This document shows positions 52,649 through 61,804 of a DNA stretch of 64,000 bases, one piece after another. Origin of the DNA: DASQZT01 sp963728965. GTDB taxonomy: Bacteria > Acidobacteriota > Terriglobia > Bryobacterales > Bryobacteraceae. Under the pieces are notes generated by a model that saw only the letters and a list, made by a program, of their open reading frames with translations, searched no databases and was not told the origin of the DNA. Position 1 is the first letter of the stretch; every line of letters begins with the position of its first letter. The stretch spans positions 558,001 to 622,000 of the forward strand of contig CAVSMH010000012.1 in assembly GCA_963728965.1 (NCBI GenBank). Direction: 5' to 3'. A program made the translations under genes and the position numbers.

Positions 52649-53301
52649 GAGTGCGGCGCGTTCGCGTATCCGCCCGGAGAAACCGACGGCCGGGCTAGAC
52701 GTTTCCAGCCAAGTTCTCTGCAAGACGTCAGGCGTGACATTCGAATGGAGCCCCGCCGTGTGCGCGACGCCCCGCGCAATCCGTTGGATCTGGCGAACTC
52801 CAAGGCGCACTTTTCGACCTGCGCCGAAGTGCCCGCGGAGCAGAGAGAGCACTGTTGGAGAGACCGTCACCGGGGTGGCCGGCCTGCGATCCGCAAAGTG
52901 CCAGTCGGGTCAGCTCGTTCGGGCGCAATCCTGTTTCTACGAGTGCTAGAATGACGAGCTTTTGACGTGAATTGACGCAAGCCGCAATCAATCCCGTCAC
53001 TTGCTCAGAGCGAAGTGGTCTCCGGGTCGGACGTACAAGACGTTGCCTCAGTTGTTCTTATCGGCCGACAGAACGTGAATCTCCAATATACGTCAGCCAG
53101 CAACCCCGGGCGTAAGCCGTTGATGGCAAGGACACGGGCCATTTTGTCGGAATTCGTCGAAAGATGCGGCGTTTTGACCGATATGTGATTTCTGGGAGCG
53201 ATTCCGATATCAAGGCGACACACACAGAAGCCGTCATCGCCGTTTCGCGCCACATAAGGATCAAACCGAACGTGAGTGAGACCGTTTTCCGATCGACTTC
53301 A
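52649..53301. other. Spacer with recombinase remnant; no intact gene
   Basis: About 650 bases between the small exported gene and the broken STAS-receiver gene. Apart from the tyrosine recombinase fragment on the minus strand, only fragmentary frames are present on both strands. Base composition is less GC-rich than in the flanks after about 52900. Confidence 0.6.
52890..53057 (-). pseudogene. Remnant of a tyrosine recombinase/integrase
   Basis: The minus strand reads EQLRQRLVRPTRRPLRSEQV and then LVILALVETGLRPNELTRLA, the pattern just before and around the first catalytic Arg of tyrosine recombinases (TGLRxSEL). A stop codon (53058-53060) lies directly upstream and the match ends after about 55 residues, so only the start of the catalytic domain survives. 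It marks past integration activity at the left edge of the kinase segment. Confidence 0.6.
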
Positions 53302-53926
53302 ATGCCTGCTACCACAGAGGACGGCGTCGATATTGACAAGCTCGAGTCCGAAGAAACCCCGCTTCAGACCGCGACCCTCGCACAGCCGGCGCAGGATCCG
53401 AATGACGGAGGCGCTCCACTGAAGATTACGGCTGAGCAGACCATCAGGAACCGCGGATGAACTGCACGTGGCGCTCGCCCAGTATGTCGATCGAGGTCTT
53501 GATGTGGTCGTAGATCTATCCGAGGTTGACGAGTGTGATGCCGCGGCGCTGCAACTGATCTATGCCTTGCGCCCGTCGGCGGTCAGACGTAAACGGCGAT
53601 TCCATATCACGGCAGTCTCCCCGGCAATAACCGAGACCGCGGCAGCGCTTGGATTGCATATCGACGCCTTAACGGCTGCGTGCGGGCTGGCAACAGCGGA
53701 CGGTGATTGTGAAGTGGCGGGTAAAGACAATGGGATGGACGGAATTGAGCTGATCAAACAGATTCGCACGAAGTCCAAACATAAATTCGTCCCCATACTC
53801 GTGTTAACCACGGAATCCCAGGTGACGAAGAAGCAGGAGGCAAAATCGGCCGGGGCAACTGGGTGGATCGTTAAACCATTCAAGCCAGAGCAGTTGTTAG
53901 CGGTTGTGGGGCGTGTGCTTGGATAG
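53302..53926 (+). pseudogene. Broken STAS-receiver gene
   Basis: The first frame (from the ATG at 53302) ends at 53460 with LKITAEQTIRN then a stop; the second (53468 on) continues an STAS domain as ALAQYVDRGLDVVVDLSEVD and LGLHIDALTAAC. Dropping one C at about 53452 restores RN-ADELHVALAQY, so a single-base frameshift splits the STAS domain. After GKDNGMDGIELIKQIR the frame continues as the C-terminal half of a CheY-like receiver (LVLTTESQVTKKQEAKSAGA, IVKPFKPEQL); the phospho-Asp part is missing. Probably a decayed chemotaxis-type STAS and CheY pair fused by deletion. Confidence 0.65.
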
Positions 53927-53996
53927 ACGGATTGCATCTGCTCGTGATGGCGGCCCAGTTGTTTCCGCCGATAAGGATCTATATAGGGACTTCACT

Positions 53997-56900
53997 ATGC
54001 CAAATCCGGGCTTAACGACCAAAGCCGAATCCGATCGCTCGCCCAGCATTACGGAACTCGGCGCTCCTGGCCATTTGGGGCTCGCCGCCGCTATCAATCA
54101 GGCAGCTCATGCGGTCATGATAACGGACCACCACGGTGACATTGTGTACGTGAATGCAGCCTTCACGGCGATGACTGGGTACACGAGCGAGGAAGTACTT
54201 GGACACAACCCACGGATTCTGAAATCGGCCAAGCAGGAACCTGGCTATTACAGAGACCTCTGGAAGTCGATTACAGCGGGCCGCCACTGGCATGGCGAGC
54301 TGGTTAACCGGCGCAAAGACGGTTCCCTCTACCTGGAGGAGATGAGCATCGCTCCAGTTCTGGATTCCGCCGGTATCATCGTTCAGTATGTAGCTATCAA
54401 ACAGGACGTGACCGAACGCCGGAAGGCCGATAAATCAAAGGCTTTTCTGGCCGCCATCGTCGAGTCGTCTGATGATGCGATCATCGGCAAGACGATTGAC
54501 GGCACCATTTCATCCTGGAACGAAGCCGCCGAGGCAATGTATGGATATCGTGCGGACGAGGTCATCGGCAAACCAATATCGTTACTGGTCCCCGCCGACC
54601 GTCAGGACGAGATGGCGCAAATCCTTGACGCCATCACGCGCGGGCAACGGCTCTCGCATTTCGAGACTGTTCGGGTCAACAGGGACGGGCGTCCTATCGA
54701 AGTCTTGCTCACGGTCTCACCGATAAAGGATGTTGCTGGGGCAACTGTCGGGGTGGCTACGATTGCGCGTGACATCAGCGCGCGGCGCCAGGCAGATCGT
54801 GCCATGCGCGACAGCGCGGAACGATTTCGAGCGCTTTTCGAGCGCTCGCTTGATTGCCTTTACATCCACGATTTCGACGGCAACTTCCTGGACATTAACC
54901 CAGCCACCTTGAAACTCCTGGGTTACGAGCGTGAGGACATTCCCTCCCTTCACGTCTCGTCATTGCTCAGTGCGGACCAGATGCCCAAAGCCATTCAGGC
55001 CATGACGGAGTTGGCAGAAACGGGAACCTGCAATGAGACGATCGAGTGCAGATTGAAGAACGCGAGGGGCGGAGTTGCATTCACGGAACATCGGATAACG
55101 GTCATACCGTGGGAAGGAACGACCCGCGCGATTCTCGGCATAGCGCGGGACATCACCGAGCGCAAGAAAATGGACGAGGCGCGAGCCCTGCTGGCGTCCA
55201 TTGTCGAATCTTCCGAAGACGCTATTGCCAGCGCCGCGCTGGATGGAACCATCCTCAGCTGGAACAAGAGCGCCGAGGGGCTGTTTGGGTACACCGCCGA
55301 AGAGATCATCGGGGAAAATGCTGCCATTCTGGGCCCGCCGGGACACACCCACGACCCAAGCCTGATTCTCGCCAATCTCCGAACTGGCGCAGTCAGCCAT
55401 TACGAAGCCAGCTGGGTCAGAAAGGACGGAGTCCCTCTCGATGTTGCGGTTACAGTCTCGGCCATCAGAAACCCCGGTGGTGAGTTAGTGGGCACTTCTG
55501 TGATCGTCCGGGACATCAGTGAACGTTTGCGCACCGAGCAGACCTTGCGTGAAAGCGCCGAACGGTTTCAAGCTCTCTTCGAGCGTTCGCTCGATTGCCT
55601 GTACATCCACGATTTCGAAGGCAACTTCCTGGATGCCAACCCGGCCGCATTGAAGCTGCTGGGTTATGAGCGCGAAGACATTGCCTCCCTTAGCTTTGCT
55701 TCTCTACTCAGTGCGGACCAGATGGCCAAAGCCCTTGAAGGCATGAAAGAGTTGGCAGAAACGGGAACCCAGCAGAAGACGACCGACCTCAGGTTGCGGG
55801 CTAAGACGGGCGTACTTGTGGATGTGGAAGCAAAGGCCTCAGTGATCCCTTTAGGCCGAATACCGCGTGCGATTCTGGGCGTCGCCCGGGACATCACCCA
55901 ACGCAAGCTGGCGGAGGAGGCTTTGCGAGAGAGCGAAGAGCGGTTTCGCAGCATGGCAGATGGCTGTCCCGCGATCATGTGGGTAACTGATCCTCAGGGC
56001 GGTATTCGGTTTGTGAACCGAACCTGTCGGGAGTTCTTCGGGATCACCTACGAAAAAGTCGAGGGCGGCAATTGGCACCCGCTCCTTCACCCGGAGGACG
56101 CGGCGGATTACCTCGCCGCGTTCCAAGGCGCAGTCGAAGCGCACGCACCCTTCCGCGCCGAAGCCCGCGTCCGGCGCGCCGATGGTGAGTGGCGCTGGGT
56201 GTCTTCCTATGCCGAGCCGCGCCTCTCGCGAACCGGTGAGTTTCTGGGCCATGTAGGACTTAGCCCGGATATCACAGAACGTAAGCAAGCTGAGGATGCG
56301 CTCCGCAACAGCGAAGAAACGTTTCGGCAGTTGACCGAAAACATCCGTGAGGTGTTTTGGATACGGCCTCCGGATGCCAACGAGATGATCTATATCAGCC
56401 CGGCATATGAACAGGTTTGGGGCAGGAGCTGTGACAGCCTCTACCGGAACCCGATGGCGTGGCAGGAAGCGATACATCCGGATGACGTTGAACATGCCCG
56501 TTCGATGGCCGTGAGGCAACTTCAGGGAGACTCTGTCGTGTTGGAGTACCGCATACGAACGCCTGATGGGCTGGAGAAATGGATCCGCAACCGGGCCTTT
56601 CCCATACGTGATGAAGTGGGAAAGCTGATTCGAGTCGCCGGAATTGCCGAGGACATTACTCAACAGAAGCGGTACGAGACAGAATTAATTCGCGCGCGTG
56701 AGGCAGCCGAGATGGCCAACCGAGCCAAGAGCGAGTTCGTAGCCAACATGAGCCACGAGATCCGGACGCCCATGAACGGCGTAATCGGCATGACGGGCCT
56801 CCTGCTGGACACTGACCTGACGGCCGAACAGCGCCAATACGCAGAGATCGTGCGCTTAAGCGGTGAATCGCTGCTTGCGGTGATCAACGACATTCTGGAT

Positions 56901-58322
56901 TTTTCCAAAATTGAAGCTCGCAAGCTGGAACTGGAGGTTGTGGATTTCGATCTGCGGGAGGTACTGGAGGCCTCCATTGAGTTGCTGTCGCCCTCAGCCT
57001 TGGGAAAGGGCCTGCGTCTCGAATGCATGATTGGTCCCGAGATCCCAGTGCGGCTAAAGGGCGACTATGGACGATTGCGGCAGGTCCTGCTCAATCTCGC
57101 TGGAAACGCCATCAAGTTTACTTCCCAGGGCGAGGTGATTATCCGGGTGCGCCTCGACCGGGAGGACAAAGATTCCGCCGGGATTCGATTTTCAGTGGAG
57201 GATACCGGAATCGGCATTCCTGCCGATCGCCAGGCCGACATTTTCTCGCCTTTCACTCAGGCGGACGGCTCCACGACCCGCAAATACGGCGGCAGTGGGC
57301 TGGGGTTGGCGATATCCAGGCAATTGGTGGAGATGCTTGGGGGCCAAATCGGCGTAGACAGCGAACCGGGAAAGGGATCTGAATTCTGGTTTACGGCCGT
57401 CTTTGAGAAACAGGCAGCCGGGCCCTGCGCGGACGTTCTGAATGTCCGCGAGCCGGTCGTGGACAGTGACGGAGGGAGCAGACCCAAGTACAACTCAACG
57501 AAGCGCCTCGGGCGTATCCTGCTTGCCGAGGATAACGTTACCAACCAGCAGGTGGCGATGGCTATTTTGAAAAAGCTCGGATGTTCCGCCGACGCAGTTG
57601 CCAACGGCAAGGAAGCGCTGGCATCTTTGCGGAGCATCCCCTACGATCTGGTACTGATGGATTGCCAAATGCCCGAGATGAACGGCTATGACGCCGCAGC
57701 CTGCATCCGCAATCCCCGATCCGGTGTCCATAATTCGCAGGTCCCAATCGTCGCCCTGACCGCGCATGCCATGAACGGCGACCGCGAAAAGTGCCTGGCC
57801 GCGGGGATGAACGACTACATCGCCAAACCGGTTCAGCCTTCGACCTTGGCGGCCATTCTCGACAAGTGGTTGCCGCGAGAGCCCGAAATCGCCCGTTCCG
57901 ATGCAGCATTGGAGACCGCGTGGTCCTCGGAGCCGCCGCCAACACCCACTCCGGTTTTCGACGAATCGGCTTTGATGAAACGCTTGATGGGTGACCGGGA
58001 GTTGGCGCAGACCATCGCAGGTGGTTTCCTGACGGATATGCCGCAACAACTGGTCGCGCTCCAATCTCATCTCGCCGCGCGCGACACTCACGCCGCCGCG
58101 CTCCAGGCCCACCGGATAAAGGGCGCTGCTGCCAGTGTCGGTTGCGTGGCACTCCAGAAGGTGGCGGGTGCCATGGAGACAGCAGGCCAAGCGGGAGATC
58201 TACACGCGATGGCGGCTCACTTCTCCGACCTGCAGCAGCAGTTCAACGCGGCAAGAGAAGCAATAGACGCTTGCAAGATGCCAATCAGGAGGATTTATGA
58301 AAACGTTGATTGTGGAAGATGA
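53997..58322 (+). CDS. Hybrid sensor histidine kinase with seven PAS domains, receiver and HPt
   Basis: 1441 residues, no membrane helix, so cytoplasmic. Seven PAS domains begin near residues 30, 149, 274, 397, 521, 647 and 772. Then HisKA with the phospho-His in NMSHEIRTPMNG (His920), HATPase with VEDTGIGIP and GGSGLGLAIS, a receiver with Asp1222 in LVLMDCQMPEMNG, and an HPt domain with His1372 in AHRIKGAAASVG. It is a complete phosphorelay in one chain. PAS2-PAS3 and PAS4-PAS5 are a tandem duplication. The ATG at 53997 has AGGGA eight bases upstream; the longer frame start is not needed. The next gene overlaps its end by 26 bases. Confidence 0.9.
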   Translation: MPNPGLTTKAESDRSPSITELGAPGHLGLAAAINQAAHAVMITDHHGDIVYVNAAFTAMTGYTSEEVLGHNPRILKSAKQEPGYYRDLWKSITAGRHWHGELVNRRKDGSLYLEEMSIAPVLDSAGIIVQYVAIKQDVTERRKADKSKAFLAAIVESSDDAIIGKTIDGTISSWNEAAEAMYGYRADEVIGKPISLLVPADRQDEMAQILDAITRGQRLSHFETVRVNRDGRPIEVLLTVSPIKDVAGATVGVATIARDISARRQADRAMRDSAERFRALFERSLDCLYIHDFDGNFLDINPATLKLLGYEREDIPSLHVSSLLSADQMPKAIQAMTELAETGTCNETIECRLKNARGGVAFTEHRITVIPWEGTTRAILGIARDITERKKMDEARALLASIVESSEDAIASAALDGTILSWNKSAEGLFGYTAEEIIGENAAILGPPGHTHDPSLILANLRTGAVSHYEASWVRKDGVPLDVAVTVSAIRNPGGELVGTSVIVRDISERLRTEQTLRESAERFQALFERSLDCLYIHDFEGNFLDANPAALKLLGYEREDIASLSFASLLSADQMAKALEGMKELAETGTQQKTTDLRLRAKTGVLVDVEAKASVIPLGRIPRAILGVARDITQRKLAEEALRESEERFRSMADGCPAIMWVTDPQGGIRFVNRTCREFFGITYEKVEGGNWHPLLHPEDAADYLAAFQGAVEAHAPFRAEARVRRADGEWRWVSSYAEPRLSRTGEFLGHVGLSPDITERKQAEDALRNSEETFRQLTENIREVFWIRPPDANEMIYISPAYEQVWGRSCDSLYRNPMAWQEAIHPDDVEHARSMAVRQLQGDSVVLEYRIRTPDGLEKWIRNRAFPIRDEVGKLIRVAGIAEDITQQKRYETELIRAREAAEMANRAKSEFVANMSHEIRTPMNGVIGMTGLLLDTDLTAEQRQYAEIVRLSGESLLAVINDILDFSKIEARKLELEVVDFDLREVLEASIELLSPSALGKGLRLECMIGPEIPVRLKGDYGRLRQVLLNLAGNAIKFTSQGEVIIRVRLDREDKDSAGIRFSVEDTGIGIPADRQADIFSPFTQADGSTTRKYGGSGLGLAISRQLVEMLGGQIGVDSEPGKGSEFWFTAVFEKQAAGPCADVLNVREPVVDSDGGSRPKYNSTKRLGRILLAEDNVTNQQVAMAILKKLGCSADAVANGKEALASLRSIPYDLVLMDCQMPEMNGYDAAACIRNPRSGVHNSQVPIVALTAHAMNGDREKCLAAGMNDYIAKPVQPSTLAAILDKWLPREPEIARSDAALETAWSSEPPPTPTPVFDESALMKRLMGDRELAQTIAGGFLTDMPQQLVALQSHLAARDTHAAALQAHRIKGAAASVGCVALQKVAGAMETAGQAGDLHAMAAHFSDLQQQFNAAREAIDACKMPIRRIYENVDCGR

Positions 58323-58692
58323 CTTCACCAGCCGGTTGTTGTTGCAGGAAATTCTGAAACGGTTCGGCGAGATTCACATAGCGGTGAATGGCAAAGAAGC
58401 CGTCGCGGCGGTGCGGGCGGCGATGGATGCCGGCGCGCCGTATGACCTGATTTGCCTGGATATCATGATGCCTGAGATGGATGGCAGCGAGGCTCTGAAA
58501 CAAATTCGCAGCATGGAAGAAGCGCGGGGAATTATTTCCTCCCATGGCGCGAAGATCTTCATGACGACCGCGCTGGACCAGATGAAGAATGTCATCCAGG
58601 CGTTCTACGGGTTGTGCGATGCCTACCTGTATAAGCCGATCGAGAAGGCGAAACTGGTGGAACAACTGCAGGCTTTCCGGTTGATTGGCTGA
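58297..58692 (+). CDS. Single-domain response regulator (CheY-like)
   Basis: 131 residues: MKTLIVEDDFTSRLLLQEIL (acidic pair), the phospho-Asp in LICLDIMMPEMDG (Asp55), the Thr in KIFMTTALDQMKN and the Lys in YLYKPIEKAKL. No output domain. AGGAGG-like AGGAGGATTT lies just before the ATG, inside the kinase gene, so both are translated together. It probably takes phosphate from the HPt domain of the kinase; the final output is not in this window. Confidence 0.92.
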   Translation: MKTLIVEDDFTSRLLLQEILKRFGEIHIAVNGKEAVAAVRAAMDAGAPYDLICLDIMMPEMDGSEALKQIRSMEEARGIISSHGAKIFMTTALDQMKNVIQAFYGLCDAYLYKPIEKAKLVEQLQAFRLIG

Positions 58693-58794
58693 TCTCGCTG
58701 GAGGACGCGAGCGGTAAGGCTGACCCCGAAGTCTCTCGAGCCTCACCACGCCGCACGTGCCGAATGCCTTCACCAGGACGACAGTTTTGAGTCT

Positions 58795-59197
58795 CTGGAA
58801 ATCATAGGGATGGTCGGCCACGTCAACCATTGGGGGCTGGACAGCGACCGTACGGCACGGGTCCGCAGCGAGGTGTACTTGCCGCTTTCTCAAGTCCCGG
58901 AGCCGTTCATGAAGGGAACCGCCGCCTCGAGCGTCTTCGTCGTGCGCACGGCGGCCGACCCGTTGGCCCTGTTGCCGGCGGTGCGAGCCGCGGTGCTGGA
59001 CGGCGCGGCGGACCAGCCTGTATATGGAGTGCGGACCATGGAGCAGATTGTCTCGGCTTCGATTGCGGACCGGCGCTTCTCGATGTTGCTCCTGGGCATT
59101 TTTTGCCGGGCTGGCGGCCCTGGCGCTCCTTGCAACGTGGTTACCCGCCCGGCGTGCGGCCAGGGTCGCGCCCCTGATGGCTCTGCGGCACGAATAG
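58795..59197 (+). pseudogene. 3' remnant of the orphan ABC permease
   Basis: Homologous to 51579-52247 of the intact permease gene. It begins in the periplasmic domain (IIGMVGHVNHWGLDSD), runs to LLLGIF, then gains one T in the T-run (six T instead of five), which shifts the frame, and lacks about 270 bases that encode the last helices before rejoining at the common CTCTGCGGCACGAATAG end. No start or ABC permease function can remain. Confidence 0.85.
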
Positions 59198-59299
59198 GGT
59201 GCACGAACAGTGAGGATTGCAACAGTGGGACATCCTACACGAGGCGATGTGTACGGCTAAGACTGGAAACCGGGACGGGTTCGGGACGTCAGGTTAGAT

Positions 59300-59653
59300 A
59301 TGCGGTCTTATCTGAATGGCCTTTATGCGAACACTGTGCTCGCCGTGATCGCCGTCCTGTTGGGGATCATCGCGTTGCGACCCGTCATCAGCCCGCCGCC
59401 GGTCAGGGCGCAGTTCGACCGGTCCAGCTTGTACATAGAGCCGGGGACAACCATGATCCGAAACCCCGACGGACTTTCGCAGATGATCGGCAAGGTGGTG
59501 ATCGATACGCGCACCGGAGACATCTGGGGCTTCCCGACACTGGAAAAGGTGCCATACCCGGTGGACCGGAACCACCCCAAGCCGCCGGTGTCGCAGCCGA
59601 TGTATTTGGGGCGGTTCGATTTTTCGAAGATGAATCGTCCGGCGCAGAACTGA
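59300..59653 (+). CDS. Small exported protein, second copy
   Basis: 117 residues, nearly identical to the 52292-52627 product from the signal region on (PPVRAQFDRSSLYIEPG and the WGFPTLEKVPYPVDRN part), but with six extra N-terminal residues and a different first helix (TVLAVIAVLLGII). Both keep CGTCAGGT-AG-TATGCG around the start. The gene is intact although the permease in front of it is not, which suggests the small protein is kept by selection or the copy is young. Confidence 0.75.
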   Translation: MRSYLNGLYANTVLAVIAVLLGIIALRPVISPPPVRAQFDRSSLYIEPGTTMIRNPDGLSQMIGKVVIDTRTGDIWGFPTLEKVPYPVDRNHPKPPVSQPMYLGRFDFSKMNRPAQN

Positions 59654-59779
59654 AGCGCGGTGACCCGCGGACTGAAGAGCGGCCATGGATGCGGCGCCGT
59701 TCCCCGACTTCTTCTTCCGGCTGACAGAAGTGCTGGAGTTCGGTCAAACCGGGGACGATGGGGATTACAATCTTACTTT

Positions 59780-61804
59780 ATGCGCCGCCGCCTCATCCTG
59801 TTCGTTGCTACCGCCGCGATTGTCTTCGCGCAAAAGCGGCCGTTCGACGTCAACGCCATGATGGAGCTCAAGCGCATCGGGGACCCCCAGGTCTCACCCG
59901 ACGGGCGTTGGGTGACGTTCACCGTACAGACCGTGGATGTGGCTGCGAACCGGAAGCCGCAGCAGATCTGGATCGTGCCGCTGGAGGGTGGGGCGCCGCG
60001 GCAGATCACCCAGGATGGGCAGGCCAACCAGAGGGCGCGATGGTCGCCCGATTCCCGGAGGATTGCCTACATTTCCGACCGGAGCGGGCTGGCGCAGATC
60101 TGGCTGATGGATCCCGACGGCGCCAACCCCGCCCAGGTCACCAATCTCCCGACCGAAGCCGATGGCGTGATGTTCTCTCCCGACGGAAAGAACCTGCTGT
60201 TCACCAGCGCCGTGTACCCGGAATGCGGCGCCGACGAAGCGTGCAACCAGCGCAACCTGGACGCGGAGAAGGCCAGTAAGGTTCACGCGCGCATCTACAC
60301 CGAGCTGCTGTACCGCCACTGGACCACCTGGCAATCGAAGCGGCGCAGTCACCTGTTGGTCGTGCCGGTGGCGGGCGGCAAGGTGAAGGACCTCACTCCG
60401 GGCGCGCGCGACGTGCCGCCGTTTTCGCTGGGCGGCCCGGCCGATTACGACATCGCGCCCGATGGCAAAGAGGTCTGCTACTCGATGAACGCCGACCCCA
60501 TGCCGGCGGCCAGCACCAACTCGGACCTGTTCGTGGTGCCGATCGAGGGCGGCGAAACCAGGAAAATCACCTCCAACCCCGGAGCGGATTCGAGCCCGCG
60601 CTACTCGCCCGATGGAAAGTACCTCGCGTGGCGCTTGCAGATGCGCCCGGGATACGAGAGCGACCGGTGGCGCCTGGTGGTGCTCGAGCGGGCCACCGGC
60701 CGGGTGACGAACCTGACCGAGACCATCGACCGGTGGGTGAACAGCTTTGCCTGGTCGCCCGACGCGGCCAATCTGTTTTTCACCACCGCCGACCGCGGGC
60801 GGCAGGCGATTCAGTTCATCTCGGTGAACGGCGGTGCGGTGCGCGTCGCGGCCAGCGGCGACAACGAACTGGATGACATGCAGTTCACGCGCGACAGCAA
60901 GACGATGGTCTACACGCAGCAGAATGGCGTGTCGCCCAGCGAGATCTATCGCGCGTCCTCCACCGGGGGCATGCCCACCGCGCTGACCCACCTGAACGAC
61001 CCGGTCTACAACGCCTACCAGCTCACCCCGCTCGAGGAATTCTGGGCGAACGCGCCGGACGGTGCGCGTGTGCAGAGCTTCGTAGTGAAGCCCTTCGGGT
61101 TTCAGGCAGGCCGGAAGTACCCGGTGCTGATGCTGATTCACGGCGGGCCGCAAGGCAACTGGGGCCACAGTTGGACGTACCGCTGGAACGCGCAGGTGAT
61201 GGCGGCGGCAGGCTACGTGGTGGTGATGCCGAATCCGCGCGGGTCCACCGGCTACGGGCAGAAGTTCATCGACGAGATCAACGGCGATTGGGGCGGGCGC
61301 CCGTATGACGACATCATGGCGGTCTGCGATTATCTCTCCAACAACCTGCCGTATGCCGACACCGCGCACATGGTCGCGGCGGGCGGGTCGTACGGCGGGT
61401 ACATGGTGGATTGGATTCTGGGCCACACCCAGCGTTTCAAGGCGTTAATCACGCATTCGGGCGTCTACGACCTGGCCAGCGAGTTCGGCGCCACCGAAGA
61501 GCTGTGGTTTCCGCTGTGGGAGTTCGGCGGCACCCCGTGGGACCGGCCGGAAGTATACGACAAATGGTCCCCCAGCCATTACGTGAAGGACTTCCATACG
61601 CCGACGCTGGTGATCCATGGAGAGCTGGACTTCCGCGTCCCGTACACGCAGGGCCTCCAGCTTTTCACCGCGCTGCAGATGCAGAAAGTGCCCTCGCAGT
61701 TGCTGGTGTTTCCCGACGAGGGCCACTGGGTGTTGAAGCCCCAGAACAGCCTGCTGTGGTACAAGACGTTTATCGACTGGATCGACTCCTGGGTGAAAAA
61801 GTGA
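59780..61804 (+). CDS. S9 family peptidase (prolyl oligopeptidase-type)
   Basis: 674 residues with a signal peptide (about 1-18, MRRRLILFVATAAIVFAQ). An N-terminal beta-propeller with several SPDG and W-box repeats (SPDGRWVTFTV, SPDSRRIAYISD, SPDGKNLLFTS) precedes the alpha/beta hydrolase domain. Catalytic Ser in AAGGSYGGYMVDW near residue 537, Asp in GELDFRVPYTQG near 616 and His in PDEGHWVLK near 648. These enzymes cleave short peptides. The ATG at 59780 is chosen because only it gives a signal peptide. Overlaps the next gene as GTGA. Confidence 0.92.
   Translation: MRRRLILFVATAAIVFAQKRPFDVNAMMELKRIGDPQVSPDGRWVTFTVQTVDVAANRKPQQIWIVPLEGGAPRQITQDGQANQRARWSPDSRRIAYISDRSGLAQIWLMDPDGANPAQVTNLPTEADGVMFSPDGKNLLFTSAVYPECGADEACNQRNLDAEKASKVHARIYTELLYRHWTTWQSKRRSHLLVVPVAGGKVKDLTPGARDVPPFSLGGPADYDIAPDGKEVCYSMNADPMPAASTNSDLFVVPIEGGETRKITSNPGADSSPRYSPDGKYLAWRLQMRPGYESDRWRLVVLERATGRVTNLTETIDRWVNSFAWSPDAANLFFTTADRGRQAIQFISVNGGAVRVAASGDNELDDMQFTRDSKTMVYTQQNGVSPSEIYRASSTGGMPTALTHLNDPVYNAYQLTPLEEFWANAPDGARVQSFVVKPFGFQAGRKYPVLMLIHGGPQGNWGHSWTYRWNAQVMAAAGYVVVMPNPRGSTGYGQKFIDEINGDWGGRPYDDIMAVCDYLSNNLPYADTAHMVAAGGSYGGYMVDWILGHTQRFKALITHSGVYDLASEFGATEELWFPLWEFGGTPWDRPEVYDKWSPSHYVKDFHTPTLVIHGELDFRVPYTQGLQLFTALQMQKVPSQLLVFPDEGHWVLKPQNSLLWYKTFIDWIDSWVKK

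Larger units (their letters stand above)
58795..59674 (+). repeat. Right copy of a long direct repeat
   Basis: Matches 51579-52648, with the permease deletion and frameshift and a different ~100-base spacer before the small exported gene. The two copies bracket the recombinase remnant, the broken STAS gene, the hybrid kinase and the response regulator. Confidence 0.85.

Noticed and set aside
52634..52954. Plus-strand frame of 106 codons after the small exported gene
   Set aside because: Starts inside the repeat tail, overlaps the recombinase remnant, no domain.
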